Assembly (NCBI GenBank): GCA_019637335.1
Contig: JAHBVV010000039.1
Location: 1 to 55,638, forward strand
Reading direction: 5' to 3'
From: Candidatus Hydrogenedentota bacterium
Lineage (GTDB): Bacteria > Hydrogenedentota > Hydrogenedentia > Hydrogenedentales > JAEUWI01
DNA: 55,638 nt
Shown here: positions 37,466 through 46,871 of the stretch, one piece after another
Layout: every line of letters begins with the position of its first letter
Numbering within the stretch: the first letter of the stretch is position 1
Notes under the pieces: generated by a model
Told to the model about the DNA's origin: nothing
What the model saw: the letters and a program-made list of their open reading frames with translations, nothing else
Databases searched by the model: none
Program-made: the position numbers and the translations under genes

Positions 37466-38626
37466 ATGATTCATGCTCCGCGCGCATTCGCGCTTATCGT
37501 GCTGTTGGCTGCGGGGCCGTTCCCGGCACTGGCGGAGGCGGGTCCGGTTCGGTTGTTGCTCCCCCCGGTCATTCCCGCCGCGCCGGGCGTCGAGGCCAAC
37601 CTGTATTTCGAGAACGTCGTGCTGGCGCTGAATCCAGCGAATTACGCGTTTGACGTGGATTGCGAAAAGGGTCAGCAGCTTGCGGAGCGCTGGACCTTTA
37701 CACCCGGTCCGGAGGATGCCGGAAGCTACCCGCTGACCCTGACCGTCCGCAATGCCGGGAACCAGATCGTTGCCGAAGCGACGTCCCGCGTCGTGGTGTC
37801 CCCGCCAAATGCGGGCCAGGGGCAGGCGCTTTCGGTCCTGCTGGTGGGCGACAGCCTGACGCATGCGTCGATCTACTCGCGTACGCTGCTGGATCACGGC
37901 GCGCGCCCGGAAACACCCGACCTGCGGCTCGTGGGCTCGCACGCGCCAAAGCCGGATCAACCCGGGAACCGTCACGAGGGGTACGGGGGCTGGACGGCCG
38001 CGCGCTTCGCCACCCACTTCACGGACGCCCCGCGGGACGCGCCGTATCGCGACCGTTCAAGCCCCTTCGTCTACCGGAACCCGGCGGGCGATCTCGGGAT
38101 CGATTTCGCGCGCTATTGCGCGGACCACCTGGAAGGCCAGGCGCCGGATATCGTGACGGTATTTCTGGGGTGCAACGATACCTTCGGCGCGAACGACGGC
38201 ACGATCGAGGCGACCATCGACGGGATGTTCGCGCATATGGACGCGCTCATCGCCGCCATCCAGGGCTTTGCGCCCGGCGCGCGGATTGGCCTGATCGCGC
38301 CCGTGCCGCCAGCGGCGTCGCAGGACGCCTTCGGCGCGAACTACCGCAATGGCCAGACCCGCTGGCAGTACCGGCGCAACCAGCACCGCGTGGTGGAGCG
38401 TATGGCGGCGACTTATGGCGCGCGGGAAGACGAGGGGATCTCCCTGATCCCGGCGTACCTCAACCTCGACTGCGCGCGGAACTATCCCGGCGCCATGGCC
38501 GCGGCCAACGCGCGTGCGGAAGAAGAGGCGTTCCGCCAGAATGACGGCGTGCACCCGGCGGCGTCCGGCTACCAGCAGATCGGGGATTCCATCTTCGCGT
38601 GGATTGCCGGGGGATTGGCCCCATGA
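37466..38626 (+). CDS. Exported SGNH/GDSL hydrolase
   Basis: A 386-residue protein with signal peptide (FALIVLLAAGPFPALA), a beta-sandwich-like N-terminal region of about 120 residues, and a GDSL hydrolase domain. Blocks visible are LLVGDSLTHASIYSRTLLDH (catalytic Ser), EGYGGWTAARF (block II), VFLGCNDTFGANDG (block III Asn) and NDGVHPAASGYQQIGDSI (catalytic Asp and His). These enzymes are esterases, often removing acetyl groups from plant or algal polysaccharides. The stop overlaps the next gene as ATGA, coupling it to the PQQ dehydrogenase. The ATG was chosen because it gives the signal peptide; upstream in-frame codons overlap the preceding gene. Confidence 0.87.
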   Translation: MIHAPRAFALIVLLAAGPFPALAEAGPVRLLLPPVIPAAPGVEANLYFENVVLALNPANYAFDVDCEKGQQLAERWTFTPGPEDAGSYPLTLTVRNAGNQIVAEATSRVVVSPPNAGQGQALSVLLVGDSLTHASIYSRTLLDHGARPETPDLRLVGSHAPKPDQPGNRHEGYGGWTAARFATHFTDAPRDAPYRDRSSPFVYRNPAGDLGIDFARYCADHLEGQAPDIVTVFLGCNDTFGANDGTIEATIDGMFAHMDALIAAIQGFAPGARIGLIAPVPPAASQDAFGANYRNGQTRWQYRRNQHRVVERMAATYGAREDEGISLIPAYLNLDCARNYPGAMAAANARAEEEAFRQNDGVHPAASGYQQIGDSIFAWIAGGLAP

Positions 38627-40770
38627 CGCGCCGTACGGTGCTTCGTTGCCTGGCCGGGCTGGGCCTGATTCTGGCGCCTCCGAGCGCCCCGGCGGATGGC
38701 GACAACCAGGACTGGCCGGCCTACCTGGGCGGTCTGGACAGCGCGCAGTATTCGTCGCTGGACCAGATCACGCCGGAAAACGCCGCGAACCTGGAAGTGG
38801 CCTGGACCTACGCGAGCGAGGGCGGGAATCCCGAGCGGCTGGGCCAGATCCAGTGCAACCCGCTGGTCATAGACGGGGTGTTGTATGGCGTGTCGCCGTG
38901 GATGAAGGTGTTCGCGCTGGACGCGGCCACCGGCGCGGAGCGATGGACCTTTACGCCGGAGAATCCGACGAAGGCGGTGTGCCGGGGCTTCGGTTGGTGG
39001 ACGGACGGCGCGCGCAAGCGGCTGCTCTACGCGGGCGGGCCGCACCTGTACGCGCTCGATGCGGAAACGGGGCAACCGGTGGAGGGCTTCGGCGAACAGG
39101 GCCGGGTGGACCTGTCGAAGGGCCTGGGGCGCGACGGCGACGGCCTCTACGTCTCCGCCAGCTCGCCCGGCGTGGTCTACCGCGACCTCTATATTCTCGG
39201 GTTCCGGACCAATGAGAGCCACCCGGCGTCGCCGGGGCACATCCGCGCCTTCAACGTGCACACGGGGGCGATTGAATGGATCTTCCACACGATCCCGCAG
39301 CCCGGCGAGTTCGGGCACGACACGTGGCCCGAGGGCGCGCACGAACGGGCGGGCGGCGCGAACTCCTGGGCGGGGATGAGCCTCGATCCCGATCGCGGCA
39401 TCGTCTACGTCCCCACGGGATCGGCCGTGTTCGATTTCCACGGCGGCGACCGGCACGGGGACAACCTCTTCGCCAACACGCTGCTCGCGCTGGACGCGGC
39501 CACGGGCGAGCGCAAGTGGCACTTCCAGGCGGTGCGGCATGACCTGTGGGACCGCGATCTGCCCGCGCCGCCGAACCTGATGACGGTGACGCATGGCGGG
39601 AAGACGATCGACGCCGTGGCGCAGATCACGAAGTCCGCGTATGTGTTTCTGTTCGACCGCGAGACCGGCGAGCCGCTCTTCCCGATTGAGGATATGCCCG
39701 CGCCGCCCTCCGATCTCGAGGGCGAGCGGGCGGCGGCCTCCCAGCCCGTCCCCGTGAAACCGCCGCCCTTCTCCCGGCACAAATTCGGCTTCACCGACAT
39801 CACGGACGTAACGCCGGAATCGAGGGAATTCGTGATGAAGCGGTGGGACGTCCTGCGCAAGGGCCACCCCTTCCATCCGCCGAGCCGCGAGGGCACGCTG
39901 ATCTTCCCCGGCTTCGATGGCGGGGGCGAATGGGGCGGCGCGGCGGCGGATCCGGAAAGCGGCATCCTTTACGTAAGCGCGAGCGAGATGCCCTGGGTGT
40001 TGCAGATGGTGGACATCAACGCCCTGGGCAGTGATCCGGCGTTGCAGCGCGGGGCCATGGTCTACGCGCAACAGTGCCTCTTCTGCCATGGCGTCAACCG
40101 CGAGGGCAATGCGTTCAGCATGTTCCCGCCACTGCGGGGAATCGGCGATCGGCTGGCCCGCGCGGATGCGGAGACCATCATGCGGCAGGGCAAGGGCTTT
40201 ATGCCGGCCTTCCCGGGCATGTCCGGGGAAGATCTCCAGGCGGTGCTGGACTACGTGTACCAGGCCGACGCCGCGGGGAAACCCGGTGCGGCGCCCGGGA
40301 ACGAGGGCGGGGAGAAGCCCGCGCCGGAATACCGCCACACGGGGTGGAACCGCTTTGTGGATCACCTCGGCTATCCCGCCATCAAGCCGCCCTGGGGAAC
40401 CCTGAACGCGATCGACATGAACACCGGCGAGATCGTCTGGAAATTGGTGCTCGGCGATACGCCGGCCCTGCGCGAGCGCGGCCTGCCCCAGACCGGCGCG
40501 GAGAATTACGGCGGGCCGGTGGTGACGAAAGGCGGCGTCATTTTCATCGGCGCGACGAAGGACGAGATGTTCCACGTGTACGACAAGTCGAGCGGCGCGC
40601 TGCTCTGGGAAGCCCGGCTTCCGGCGGGCGGCTATGCAACCCCGAGCGTCTACGCGGTGGACGGGGTGCAGTATGTGGTGATTGCGGCGGCGGGCGGCAA
40701 AATGGGCACGAAGGAGGGCGACGCCTACGTGGCGTTCCGGCTGGGTGCGGTGCGCGGCGGCGGAGATTGA
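38623..40770 (+). CDS. PQQ-dependent dehydrogenase with inserted cytochrome c domain
   Basis: A 715-residue quinoprotein of the glucose/alcohol dehydrogenase type, acting in the periplasm and passing electrons to the respiratory chain. A signal (MTRRTVLRCLAGLGLILAPP) is followed by an eight-bladed propeller with W-motifs such as ALDAATGAERWTFTPENP and FAKWH-like LDAATGERKWHFQAVRHDLW. A c-type cytochrome domain with one haem site, QQCLFCHGVNREGN (around residue 485), sits before the last blades (INAIDMNTGEIVWKLVLGD-type end). The start overlaps the preceding stop. No PQQ biosynthesis gene is present here. The substrate, a sugar or alcohol, is not evident. Confidence 0.92.
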   Translation: MTRRTVLRCLAGLGLILAPPSAPADGDNQDWPAYLGGLDSAQYSSLDQITPENAANLEVAWTYASEGGNPERLGQIQCNPLVIDGVLYGVSPWMKVFALDAATGAERWTFTPENPTKAVCRGFGWWTDGARKRLLYAGGPHLYALDAETGQPVEGFGEQGRVDLSKGLGRDGDGLYVSASSPGVVYRDLYILGFRTNESHPASPGHIRAFNVHTGAIEWIFHTIPQPGEFGHDTWPEGAHERAGGANSWAGMSLDPDRGIVYVPTGSAVFDFHGGDRHGDNLFANTLLALDAATGERKWHFQAVRHDLWDRDLPAPPNLMTVTHGGKTIDAVAQITKSAYVFLFDRETGEPLFPIEDMPAPPSDLEGERAAASQPVPVKPPPFSRHKFGFTDITDVTPESREFVMKRWDVLRKGHPFHPPSREGTLIFPGFDGGGEWGGAAADPESGILYVSASEMPWVLQMVDINALGSDPALQRGAMVYAQQCLFCHGVNREGNAFSMFPPLRGIGDRLARADAETIMRQGKGFMPAFPGMSGEDLQAVLDYVYQADAAGKPGAAPGNEGGEKPAPEYRHTGWNRFVDHLGYPAIKPPWGTLNAIDMNTGEIVWKLVLGDTPALRERGLPQTGAENYGGPVVTKGGVIFIGATKDEMFHVYDKSSGALLWEARLPAGGYATPSVYAVDGVQYVVIAAAGGKMGTKEGDAYVAFRLGAVRGGGD

Positions 40771-40854
40771 ACGGCGGTGCGCGCCCGGGCAACATCGCCC
40801 AAAGTATCGAATTGCAAGTGAATCCCTGTGAAAACAACGTTCCACGAGGTACCT

Positions 40855-42663
40855 ATGCTATTACAACGGCTTCATCGTACCGCGCCCTGCGCCATCGTAT
40901 TCGCCCTCCTCTCCACCCTGGCGCTCCCCGCACAGCGGCCCGCACTGCCCGATGACCTCCCGCTCATCGATCGCCCCTGGACCAACGATTCAAATAAGTT
41001 CAGTTTCGCCATTCTCGGCGACAAGACCAGCGGCGGCGAGGGCAAATGGCCTATCTATGATCGCGCCGTGGACGCCATCAATCTGCTCAAGCCCGATTTC
41101 GTGATCACCACCGGCGACATGATCCCCGGGCACATGGACACGCGCGGCCCCTGGGACGCGGAGTGGGCGGAGTACCTGGCCCACGCGGAGCGCATCCAGG
41201 CGCCGCTGTTCTTCACCGTGGGCAACCACGACATCGCGAACCTCGAATGTTACGAGTTCTGGAAAGAGGACTTCGGCCGCACCTACTATAGCTTCGATTA
41301 CAAGGGCTGCCACTTCCTGGTCTTCAACACCGAGGAGGAGCGTATCGACGGGCGGGGACCGGCGTGGCGCGCCATGATGGACTGGGCCAGGGCCGACCTC
41401 GCCGCCGCCGCGGACGCGCGCCACACCTTCGTGTTCTTCCACAAACCCATGTGGGACGACCCCCGCTTCGAACAGGACTGGGCCGAGCTCGAGGCGGCCC
41501 TGGGCGATCGCCGCTTCACCACCGTCGCCGGGCACGAGCACTACCACAGCACCCTCTTCAAGAACGGCAACGCGTACGTCATCCAGAGCGCCACGGGCGG
41601 CGGGATCCGCCTGAGCGACGTGAAGGCCTGGGGCGGATTTCACAGCTTCGGTTTCGTGACCGTCGACGGTGACGATACCTCCTACGCCGTGGTGGAGCCG
41701 GAAGGCGGCATCTGGCCGGTGGACATTGCCCCGGCGGCCTTCCGCAAAGCCATCACCCTCGAACTGGTGCGGGTGGACGCGGCGCCGGGCGCGGATTTCA
41801 CGCGGGACCCGGTGGCGCTCGAGATCATCTTCTCCCTGCACAATGTGCTTGATCAGCCCGCCGATATCGAGGTCTACCTGGAAAATCCCGCGCGAACGGG
41901 CTGGCCCGCGCCGACCGGCGGCGACACAACGTGGAGCCTCGTGGAGGACCGCCTCGCGGCAACCCGGCGTCTGGACGCCGGTGAAACGGCCGAACTGCGC
42001 CTCCCGCTCGAAGTCCCTCGCGCGGCGTTGTCATTCCCGCCGGATGTGGGCTGGCGCGTGCGCCTGGGCGGCCACTGGCTGGAGAAGGAGAGCATGAAAA
42101 TGGTCGAGGTGACCACAGTCCCCGTCCATCCAATCGCCAGCTACACGACCCCGGAGGAGGTGTATCTGGTGGGCCCCTTCCCGCTCGGCCCGATCGATAC
42201 CGCCCACCTCCCGGCGCATCCCGAACAAGCGAATCCGCGCTTCCACCACCGCTTTGGTCCCGAAGCCGGGTACGAATCCAACGCCACCTACGAGGGCGGG
42301 CTTGAATGGCGCCGCATCCGCCCCCAGCGCGCCGGCCTGGTGAACGGCAACGCGCTCCTGGGCACCCTCGACCACGTGGCCGCCTATGTCGCCTGCGCGG
42401 TCTACTCGCCCGTGGACCAGATCACGCACGCCGTGGTGGGGGCGGACAACTTCTCGCAGACCTACCTGAACGGCGCGCTGGTCGAAGGCGGCCAGGGCTT
42501 CGGCGGCGCGGGCGGCTTCGTGTATCCCGAACTCACCCTGAAGAAAGGCTGGAACACCGTCGTTGTCAAACTTATCAACAACAAGGCCGACTGGTTTCTG
42601 CGTTTCCTGATTGCCGACCCCCACGGCGACCTCGAATTCCGCGCAAGCGCGCCGGATTCCTGA
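40855..42663 (+). CDS. Exported calcineurin-like metallophosphoesterase
   Basis: A 602-residue exported protein with a signal peptide (APCAIVFALLSTLALPAQR). The metallophosphoesterase domain shows FSFAILGDKTSGGEG, PDFVITTGDMIPGH, FFTVGNHDIANL, FVFFHKPMWDD and TTVAGHEHYHSTLF, which are the five metal-binding segments in order. The first usual D-x-H is altered (GDKTSGG), so the metal site may differ. The last 250 residues are beta-rich with LPLEVPRAALSFPPDVGWR and WNTVVVKLINNKADWF, perhaps a carbohydrate-binding domain. The ATG follows ACGAGGT. It may clear phosphate from extracellular compounds; the substrate is unknown. Confidence 0.87.
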   Translation: MLLQRLHRTAPCAIVFALLSTLALPAQRPALPDDLPLIDRPWTNDSNKFSFAILGDKTSGGEGKWPIYDRAVDAINLLKPDFVITTGDMIPGHMDTRGPWDAEWAEYLAHAERIQAPLFFTVGNHDIANLECYEFWKEDFGRTYYSFDYKGCHFLVFNTEEERIDGRGPAWRAMMDWARADLAAAADARHTFVFFHKPMWDDPRFEQDWAELEAALGDRRFTTVAGHEHYHSTLFKNGNAYVIQSATGGGIRLSDVKAWGGFHSFGFVTVDGDDTSYAVVEPEGGIWPVDIAPAAFRKAITLELVRVDAAPGADFTRDPVALEIIFSLHNVLDQPADIEVYLENPARTGWPAPTGGDTTWSLVEDRLAATRRLDAGETAELRLPLEVPRAALSFPPDVGWRVRLGGHWLEKESMKMVEVTTVPVHPIASYTTPEEVYLVGPFPLGPIDTAHLPAHPEQANPRFHHRFGPEAGYESNATYEGGLEWRRIRPQRAGLVNGNALLGTLDHVAAYVACAVYSPVDQITHAVVGADNFSQTYLNGALVEGGQGFGGAGGFVYPELTLKKGWNTVVVKLINNKADWFLRFLIADPHGDLEFRASAPDS

Positions 42664-43287
42664 CGCTGAGTAATTCTTTAGCGGTAGGAAGTAGCGCCAG
42701 GTCTTTATTGCCACCCCGCGATACTACGATGAGAGTGCGCAAGGCTGGGAGCGCAGGTCGAAGACGCGCCGTGGAGGGCGTCCCCGCCTGCCGTGCACCG
42801 GAGGTGCATGTAGCGTTCGCAATATCGGCACATTTGATCGGGAGGAAGACTGGACCCGGACCACCGCCGTTGATCAGATTCGCGCCTTCGGCGCGATGCG
42901 GGCGGGCCGCCCGCGCTCCCATTGGTCCGCACTTCCGTTGCGGCGCGGGTTTGTGTCGTCGAGAAATCAGGTTAACTTCATTCCGCTAAAGTGTTACGAA
43001 GCTGAAAACGTACGTAACACGTTGGCCGCCTGAAACAGCGGCGCGCGGAAATAGCGCCAGGCGGTCCGGTAGACTACAAGGAAGCGCCGCAAATTGTACG
43101 AAAGCCGTCCTGGCTGTCAAGGCGGGCATCGGTTTCGGTCGTAACGTGCTTGATGGTGTCGGGGCGGGCGTTTCCACAGGATCTCCACCAACCCTGGCCA
43201 TGGTTCCTGGGAAAATTACAACGGCCGCCTGACCGCTCCGGGTTGGATTGACCTGGAGCGCGGCGACCGTTTGTGTTTTGATCTGGA
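42664..43287. other. 624-bp gene-free region with short hairpins
   Basis: No reading frame is protein-like. Near 42678 is ATTCTTTAGCGGTAGGAAGT, which has a relative at 55232. Hairpins occur at 42794-42808, 42881-42895 (CGCGCC-TTC-GGCGCG) and 42898-42914 (GCGGGCGG-G-CCGCCCGC). The right half, from about 42960, shows no structure I can name. The symporter gene ends at its right edge. Confidence 0.6.
42775..42808 (+). repeat. Two-hairpin repeat, diverged copy 4
   Basis: GAGGGCGTCCCCGCCTGCC, then TGCACC-GGA-GGTGCA (42794-42808). It keeps the GTCCC loop and the second hairpin with a purine-rich triloop but has different stem bases. Confidence 0.5.
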
Positions 43288-45006
43288 TTACTCGGTCGAC
43301 TCGTCGAGGATGATGGCCGGGCCGACGTGATCGGGCATACGCAGGTTTTCGAGGACTTCCATGACGTCGTCGGGCGGGGGCGGCGTCATTCGCGAAACGG
43401 TGAGGCAGACGGCCATGTTCAGGAGCATGCCGACGGTGCCGATGCCTTCGGCGGAAATCCCGAAACACCAGGTTCCGAACCACGGCTGCGTCACGCCAAA
43501 GTAGGCGAACAGAAGGTCAGCCTTGGTTCCGACGATGTAGAAGAGCGTGAAACCGAGCCCGACGATCATCCCGGCGATGGCGCCTTCGCGATTGGCGCGT
43601 TTGTCGAAGATACCGAGAAGGATGACGGGGAAGAAGCTGGCGGCGGCGAGGCCGAACGCGAACGCGACAACCTGGGCGACGAATCCGGGCGGATTGATGC
43701 CGAAATAGCCCGCGACGAGCACGGCCAGGATAACCATGGCGCGGCCGACCATGACGCGGTGGCCTTCGTCCGCGTGGGGGTTGATGAGCCGGAAGTAGAT
43801 GTCGTGCGCGATGGAACTGGAGATGACGAGCAGGAGGCCGGCGGCGGTGGATAGCGCGGCCGCGAGCCCGCCGGCGGCGACAAGGGCCACGACCCAGGGC
43901 GCGAGTTGGGCCACCTCGGGCGTGGAGAGGACGATGATGTCCGCGTTGATCGCGATCTCGGAAGTGGCCGCGTCGGGCGTCAGTTCGAGGACGCCGTTGC
44001 TGTTCTTGTCGTCAAACTTGAGGAGCTCGGTCTTTTCCCACTTGGTCGTCCAGCCGAGGGCGTGAATCTCGTCGAGCGTCTTGCCATGCAGCGATTCAAT
44101 GAGGTTGTAGCGGGCGAAGGTCGCGAGCGCAGGCGCGGTCGTGTAGAGGATAGCGATGAAGAGGAGCGCCCAGAAGGCGGAGTAGCGCGCGGCGCGGACG
44201 TTCTTCACGGTGTAGAAGCGGACAATCACGTGGGGCAGGCCGGCCGTGCCCACCATGAGCGCGATCGTGATGAAGAGTACGTCGAGCATGCTTTTGTTGG
44301 CGAAGGGCTGGGTGTATTCGGCGAAACCCAGATCGACCTGGATTTGGTTGAGCTTGGGCATGATATCGCTCGCCACGAGGCCAAGCTGCGGCAGCGGATT
44401 GCCGGTCAGCTTCACACTGAGGGCTATCGAGGGAATCAGGAAGGCGATAATCAGCACGACGTACTGGGCGACCTGCGTCCACGTGATGCCTTTCATGCCG
44501 CCGAGCACCGCGAAAAAACCGACGATGACCATGCCGATGATGACGCCGTGGGCGACATCCACCTCCAGAAATCGGGCGAAGACGATGCCTACGCCGCGCA
44601 TCTGGCCGGCGACATAGGTCACGGACACGAAGATGGCGCAAATGACGGCGATGATGCGGGCGGTCCGGGAATAGTAGCGCGCGCCGACGAAATCGGGCAC
44701 GGTGTACTGGCCGAATTTGCGGAGATAGGGCGCGAGCAGCAGCGCGAGGAGAACGTAGCCGCCCGTCCAGCCCATGAGATAGATGGACCCGTCGTAGCCC
44801 ATGAAGGAGATGAGGCCGGCCATGGAAATGAACGAGGCCGCCGACATCCAGTCGGCAGCCGTGGCCGCGCCGTTGGCCAACGAGGGGACGCCCTGCCCCG
44901 CCACGTAGAAACCGGAGGACTCCCGGACGCGGGATCGCCAACCGATATACAGGTAGGCCATGAAGGTGATGGTCACAAACAGGTAGGTCCAGGCTTCAAC
45001 AGACAT
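43288..45006 (-). CDS. Sodium/solute symporter large subunit (VC2705-type)
   Basis: A 572-residue sodium:solute symporter with about thirteen membrane helices, close to the acetate permease ActP group and the VC2705-like subfamily that always pairs with a DUF4212 small subunit. The start MSVEAWTYLFVTITFMAYLY, SSGFYVAGQGVPSLANGAAT, and AADWMSAASFISMAGLISFM are characteristic. An acidic insertion, FDDKNSNGVLELTP, lies in a loop. The protein probably takes up acetate or a similar carboxylate with sodium. The small-subunit gene lies 74 bp upstream on the same strand. Confidence 0.92.
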   Translation of the reverse strand: MSVEAWTYLFVTITFMAYLYIGWRSRVRESSGFYVAGQGVPSLANGAATAADWMSAASFISMAGLISFMGYDGSIYLMGWTGGYVLLALLLAPYLRKFGQYTVPDFVGARYYSRTARIIAVICAIFVSVTYVAGQMRGVGIVFARFLEVDVAHGVIIGMVIVGFFAVLGGMKGITWTQVAQYVVLIIAFLIPSIALSVKLTGNPLPQLGLVASDIMPKLNQIQVDLGFAEYTQPFANKSMLDVLFITIALMVGTAGLPHVIVRFYTVKNVRAARYSAFWALLFIAILYTTAPALATFARYNLIESLHGKTLDEIHALGWTTKWEKTELLKFDDKNSNGVLELTPDAATSEIAINADIIVLSTPEVAQLAPWVVALVAAGGLAAALSTAAGLLLVISSSIAHDIYFRLINPHADEGHRVMVGRAMVILAVLVAGYFGINPPGFVAQVVAFAFGLAAASFFPVILLGIFDKRANREGAIAGMIVGLGFTLFYIVGTKADLLFAYFGVTQPWFGTWCFGISAEGIGTVGMLLNMAVCLTVSRMTPPPPDDVMEVLENLRMPDHVGPAIILDESTE

Positions 45007-45080
45007 GTCGGTTGCTCTCTCCATGCATTGCGGGGGGATTTCGGCGCGCGGGGGGGGAATCGCGGCGCCCCGGCGCGCGC

Positions 45081-45335
45081 TTACTCGTCGGCGTGGTGGT
45101 CGTGGTCGATCTTATCCATGCGTTTGGCGTAGATGAAGATCAGTACCACGAAAACGAAGATGGATCCCTGCTGGGCCATCCAGAACCCGAAGGGCAGCCC
45201 GCCGATCGAAATCGCGTTCAGGGGCGACACGAAGAGAATGCCCGCGCCGAGCGAGACGAGGAACCATACGGCGAGCAGCCAACGTATGAGGGCGACATTC
45301 TTTCGCCAATAGTCCAGTTTTTCCTGCTTTTCCAT
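45081..45335 (-). CDS. DUF4212 sodium/substrate symporter small subunit
   Basis: An 84-residue protein with two membrane helices (WLLAVWFLVSLGAGILFV and SIFVFVVLIFIYAKRM) and the DUF4212 pattern KLDYWRKNVALIRWLL, FGFWMAQQGS. The C-terminus is His/Asp-rich (DKIDHDHHADE). It is the small partner of the symporter encoded next and is required with it in related systems. The start was chosen at the ATG after GGAG that gives the family length; it is shorter than the open frame around it. Confidence 0.92.
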   Translation of the reverse strand: MEKQEKLDYWRKNVALIRWLLAVWFLVSLGAGILFVSPLNAISIGGLPFGFWMAQQGSIFVFVVLIFIYAKRMDKIDHDHHADE

Positions 45336-45429
45336 GCTTTCATATGCTCCTGCATGCCCGGGAATGGGGAAATTGCCCCCACGGTTATACACCATCCCCT
45401 TCCGACATACAAGCGCCGCGAGATTTCGA

Positions 45430-45458
45430 TTGACAAATCGGCGAATCCAGTCTTTAAT
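45430..45458 (+). promoter_or_regulatory. Sigma-70 promoter of the pseudopilin gene
   Basis: TTGACA, 17 bases, then TTTAAT (six of six and five of six). It would give a leader of about 150 bases before the pseudopilin ATG at 45617. Confidence 0.7.
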
Positions 45459-45616
45459 ACGAACATCATGTATTCCATTTTGGTGCGCAGGCAGGTTGGG
45501 CCACCGAGTCGGAAAGGAGGACTGTTTCAAGACCAGGCCGCATCTTGCACGCGGGGCCACAGCGCGCAAAACCTGTTTCCCAACGGCCTCACGCCAGTTT
45601 GTAAGGATTAATTCTC

Positions 45617-46660
45617 ATGAAAAAGGACGGTTTCACCCTCATCGAACTCCTGGTGGTCATTGCGATCATCGGGATTCTCGCCGCCATTCTGCTTCCGGCG
45701 CTCGCCCGCGCCCGGGAAGCGGCCCGGCGCGCCAGCTGCCAGAATAACCTCAAGCAACTCGGGCTGGTGTTCAAAATGTACGCCAACGAGAGCAAGGGAG
45801 AGAAATGGCCGCAGACCCACGGCGACGAAATCTACGGCAATGACAGCAATTGCCCGAACTGCCTCAATGAACTGGACGACGCGGATTTCTTCGCGGATAT
45901 GAACCAGATCTATCCCGAATACCTGTCGGACCCGGGCACGTTGATCTGCCCGTCGGATCCCGGCGCCGTCGGCGGCGATATACAGGACATCATCGGCCAG
46001 ATTGTCGACGACGGGAGCGGCCTCTGCCCCCGGATTTGCGTGGGCCAGATCACGCAAAGCGACGAAAGCTACGTCTACACCGGCTGGGTCCTGGACCGCG
46101 TAGAGGACAATCATCCAGCGGTGAACTCCGCAACGCTGGGGCTACCGGGCGGCGTACAGGTCAACGGCCAGCTGGCCGCGGTGCTCGCATACCTCAGCCT
46201 GGGAGACGGGGGCGGTCCGATCTTCGGGGATCAGTCGGTGGACGACCCGCTGACGCCCGGTGTGAACGAAGACAATGATCGCCTGCTTGACCTCGACATC
46301 ACAATTTCGTCGATTCCCCTCCTCGGTCCGGTGTTTGCGCCTCTGGGCGTCGGGACCGGCGGCGGCAACGTGATCTACCGCCTGCGCGAGGGCATCGAAC
46401 GCTTCGTGATAACGGATATCAACAACCCCGGCGCCTCCGCAAAAGCGCAGAGCCAGATCGTGGTTACGTGGGACACGATCGGCTCCAGCGAGGCGACCGC
46501 CGTGACCGGCGGCGCGATCAGGCCGGGCACGGCGCTCTACAATCACATCCCCGGCGGCTCGAATGCGCTATACATGGATGGCCACGTGGAATTTCAAAAA
46601 TACCCGGGCAAGTTCCCGGCAACGAAAACGAACGCCGGCCTGACGAGCTTCTTCGGCTGA
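45617..46660 (+). CDS. Type II secretion-like pseudopilin
   Basis: A 347-residue protein with a prepilin-type N-terminal methylation motif ([20 protein letters not shown]), cut after Gly by prepilin peptidase, followed by [20 protein letters not shown]. The C-terminus has the processing-associated [20 protein letters not shown] tail, a version of the H-X9-DG motif with one extra residue. Such proteins are the multi-copy pseudopilins of planctomycete-like genomes and assemble in fibres at the inner membrane; their cargo is unknown. The ATG is preceded by AAGGAT and by a strong promoter, and a perfect terminator follows, so it is a single-gene unit. Confidence 0.9.
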   Translation: MKKDGFTLIELLVVIAIIGILAAILLPALARAREAARRASCQNNLKQLGLVFKMYANESKGEKWPQTHGDEIYGNDSNCPNCLNELDDADFFADMNQIYPEYLSDPGTLICPSDPGAVGGDIQDIIGQIVDDGSGLCPRICVGQITQSDESYVYTGWVLDRVEDNHPAVNSATLGLPGGVQVNGQLAAVLAYLSLGDGGGPIFGDQSVDDPLTPGVNEDNDRLLDLDITISSIPLLGPVFAPLGVGTGGGNVIYRLREGIERFVITDINNPGASAKAQSQIVVTWDTIGSSEATAVTGGAIRPGTALYNHIPGGSNALYMDGHVEFQKYPGKFPATKTNAGLTSFFG

Positions 46661-46679
46661 CCGATTGGCGCGGCATGGA

Positions 46680-46713
46680 ACGGCGCGCGGCCTCCGGGCC
46701 GCGCGCCGTCTTG
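46680..46713 (+). terminator. Rho-independent terminator after the pseudopilin gene
   Basis: A perfect 12-bp GC stem, CGGCGCGCGGCC and GGCCGCGCGCCG, with a four-base loop and an outer A-T pair, followed by CTTGATTCT. It lies 20 bases after the stop. Confidence 0.85.
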
Positions 46714-46777
46714 ATTCTGGCTCGTGTGAATGACGCCGTCCCGACGCATTGCGCAACGGTGTGTCTCTGGCGAATTG

Positions 46778-46786
46778 TGCTATAAT
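46778..46786 (+). promoter_or_regulatory. Extended -10 promoter
   Basis: TGCTATAAT is a perfect extended -10 element (TGnTATAAT). No good -35 box is visible, as is usual for this class. It would drive the exported hydratase-like gene whose ATG lies 85 bases downstream. Confidence 0.65.
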
Positions 46787-46871
46787 CCCGGTTCTCTTGG
46801 CCTGCCGGTCTGAGCTGCTGCCGCCGGTTGCCGGCACGCGTATTTGTCTCTCAGCCCCATCAGAGGACTCC

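Noticed and set aside
43288-45006. Acetate permease actP
   Set aside because: The DUF4212 partner places it in the VC2705-like subfamily; the substrate is not certain enough for the actP name.
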